Source of the DNA: Pegea sp. RAD2-039
Taxonomy: Eukaryota; Chordata; Thaliacea; Salpida; Salpidae
NCBI GenBank assembly: GCA_034620365.1
Contig: JAQGEQ010000071.1
Location: 5,146,001-5,210,000 of the forward strand
Length of the DNA: 64,000 nt
Direction: 5' to 3'
Shown: positions 63,645 to 64,000 of the stretch, one piece after another
Layout of the letters: each line of letters begins with the position of its first letter
Numbering within the stretch: position 1 is the stretch's first letter
Notes under the pieces: generated by a model
Told to the model about the DNA's origin: nothing
Seen by the model: the letters and a program-made list of their open reading frames with translations, nothing else
Database searches by the model: none
Program-made: the position numbers and the translations under genes

Positions 63645-64000
63645 CATGTTTATTGATGGATGTTTTAGTGATAATTTGGAAGTTAAATAATTAAGTTGAT
63701 ACTACACGTGTTGTCTTAAAAAGCTTGTTAATTTCAATTTAACAATTTCAAAGAAAATTATCCAGCAATAATTAGTCTCTGTAATTTCAAATATAATCCG
63801 GAATTAAATTAGCCGCTAAAACAATTTATTGATCAACACAGGAATGATTTATTGAGCAAGGGGCCTAGAAAAAAAAACATTTCTAAATCTTCCTTCTCAT
63901 TATAGATCCGATCAAGTGGTGAGTCATGAAAATTCATCACCTGTTCATGTCAGTGATCTGAAAAATGGTCAGCTTGACATCTAGCTTCGGACGTTTCGCA
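63645..64000. other. 3' UTR or flank of EPS8
   Basis: No AATAAA follows the stop closely; the variant ATTAAA occurs at 63803-63808. From about 63900 the G+C rises and short coding-like runs appear on the minus strand, so an exon of a neighbouring gene may begin here. I cannot identify one. Confidence 0.3.

Overview
The window is nuclear DNA of an invertebrate animal. It is very A+T-rich, with intron-split genes, GT-AG splice sites, animal-specific gene families (an EPS8 adaptor, a TASK-type two-pore K+ channel) and decayed retrotransposons. Many introns are only about 50 bp. This, the composition, and a 3' splice-site-like sequence just 5' of each start codon (compatible with spliced-leader trans-splicing) would suit a flatworm-like or similar AT-rich invertebrate, but the species cannot be fixed from the sequence.

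Layout: (1) 1-20.5 kb is a gene desert with a few slightly G+C-richer patches. (2) 20.6-22.4 kb, minus strand: a three-exon gene for a 238-residue protein I do not recognise; its intron phases match exactly. (3) 23.2-23.8 kb: a G+C-richer, stop-ridden island of unknown origin. (4) 32.0-41.1 kb, minus: a six-exon TASK-like K2P potassium channel of 632 residues with a long cytoplasmic tail. (5) 41-48 kb: desert. (6) 48.5-49.8 kb, plus: a decayed retroelement with a CCHC knuckle, an RT-thumb-like block and an integrase-tail-like block, all in one frame. (7) 51.4-53.4 kb, minus: a complete six-exon gene for V-type H+-ATPase subunit E, 226 residues. (8) 55.5-56.2 kb, minus: the decayed C-terminal end of a non-LTR (LINE) reverse transcriptase. 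(9) 57.9-63.6 kb, plus: a complete 14-exon EPS8 gene, about 794 residues, with PTB, SH3 and C-terminal SAM-like domains.

The genes are not an operon and share no pathway. The channel sets membrane potential, the V-ATPase stalk subunit serves organelle acidification, and EPS8 links receptor signalling to actin. I found no CRISPR array, rRNA, tRNA or bacterial-type system. The best leads are the unrecognised gene, same-phase introns at the equivalent glycine of both pore filters of the channel, apparent over-representation of two CpG-containing palindromes (TGACGTCA, TCACGTGA), and the odd order of blocks in the retroelement.
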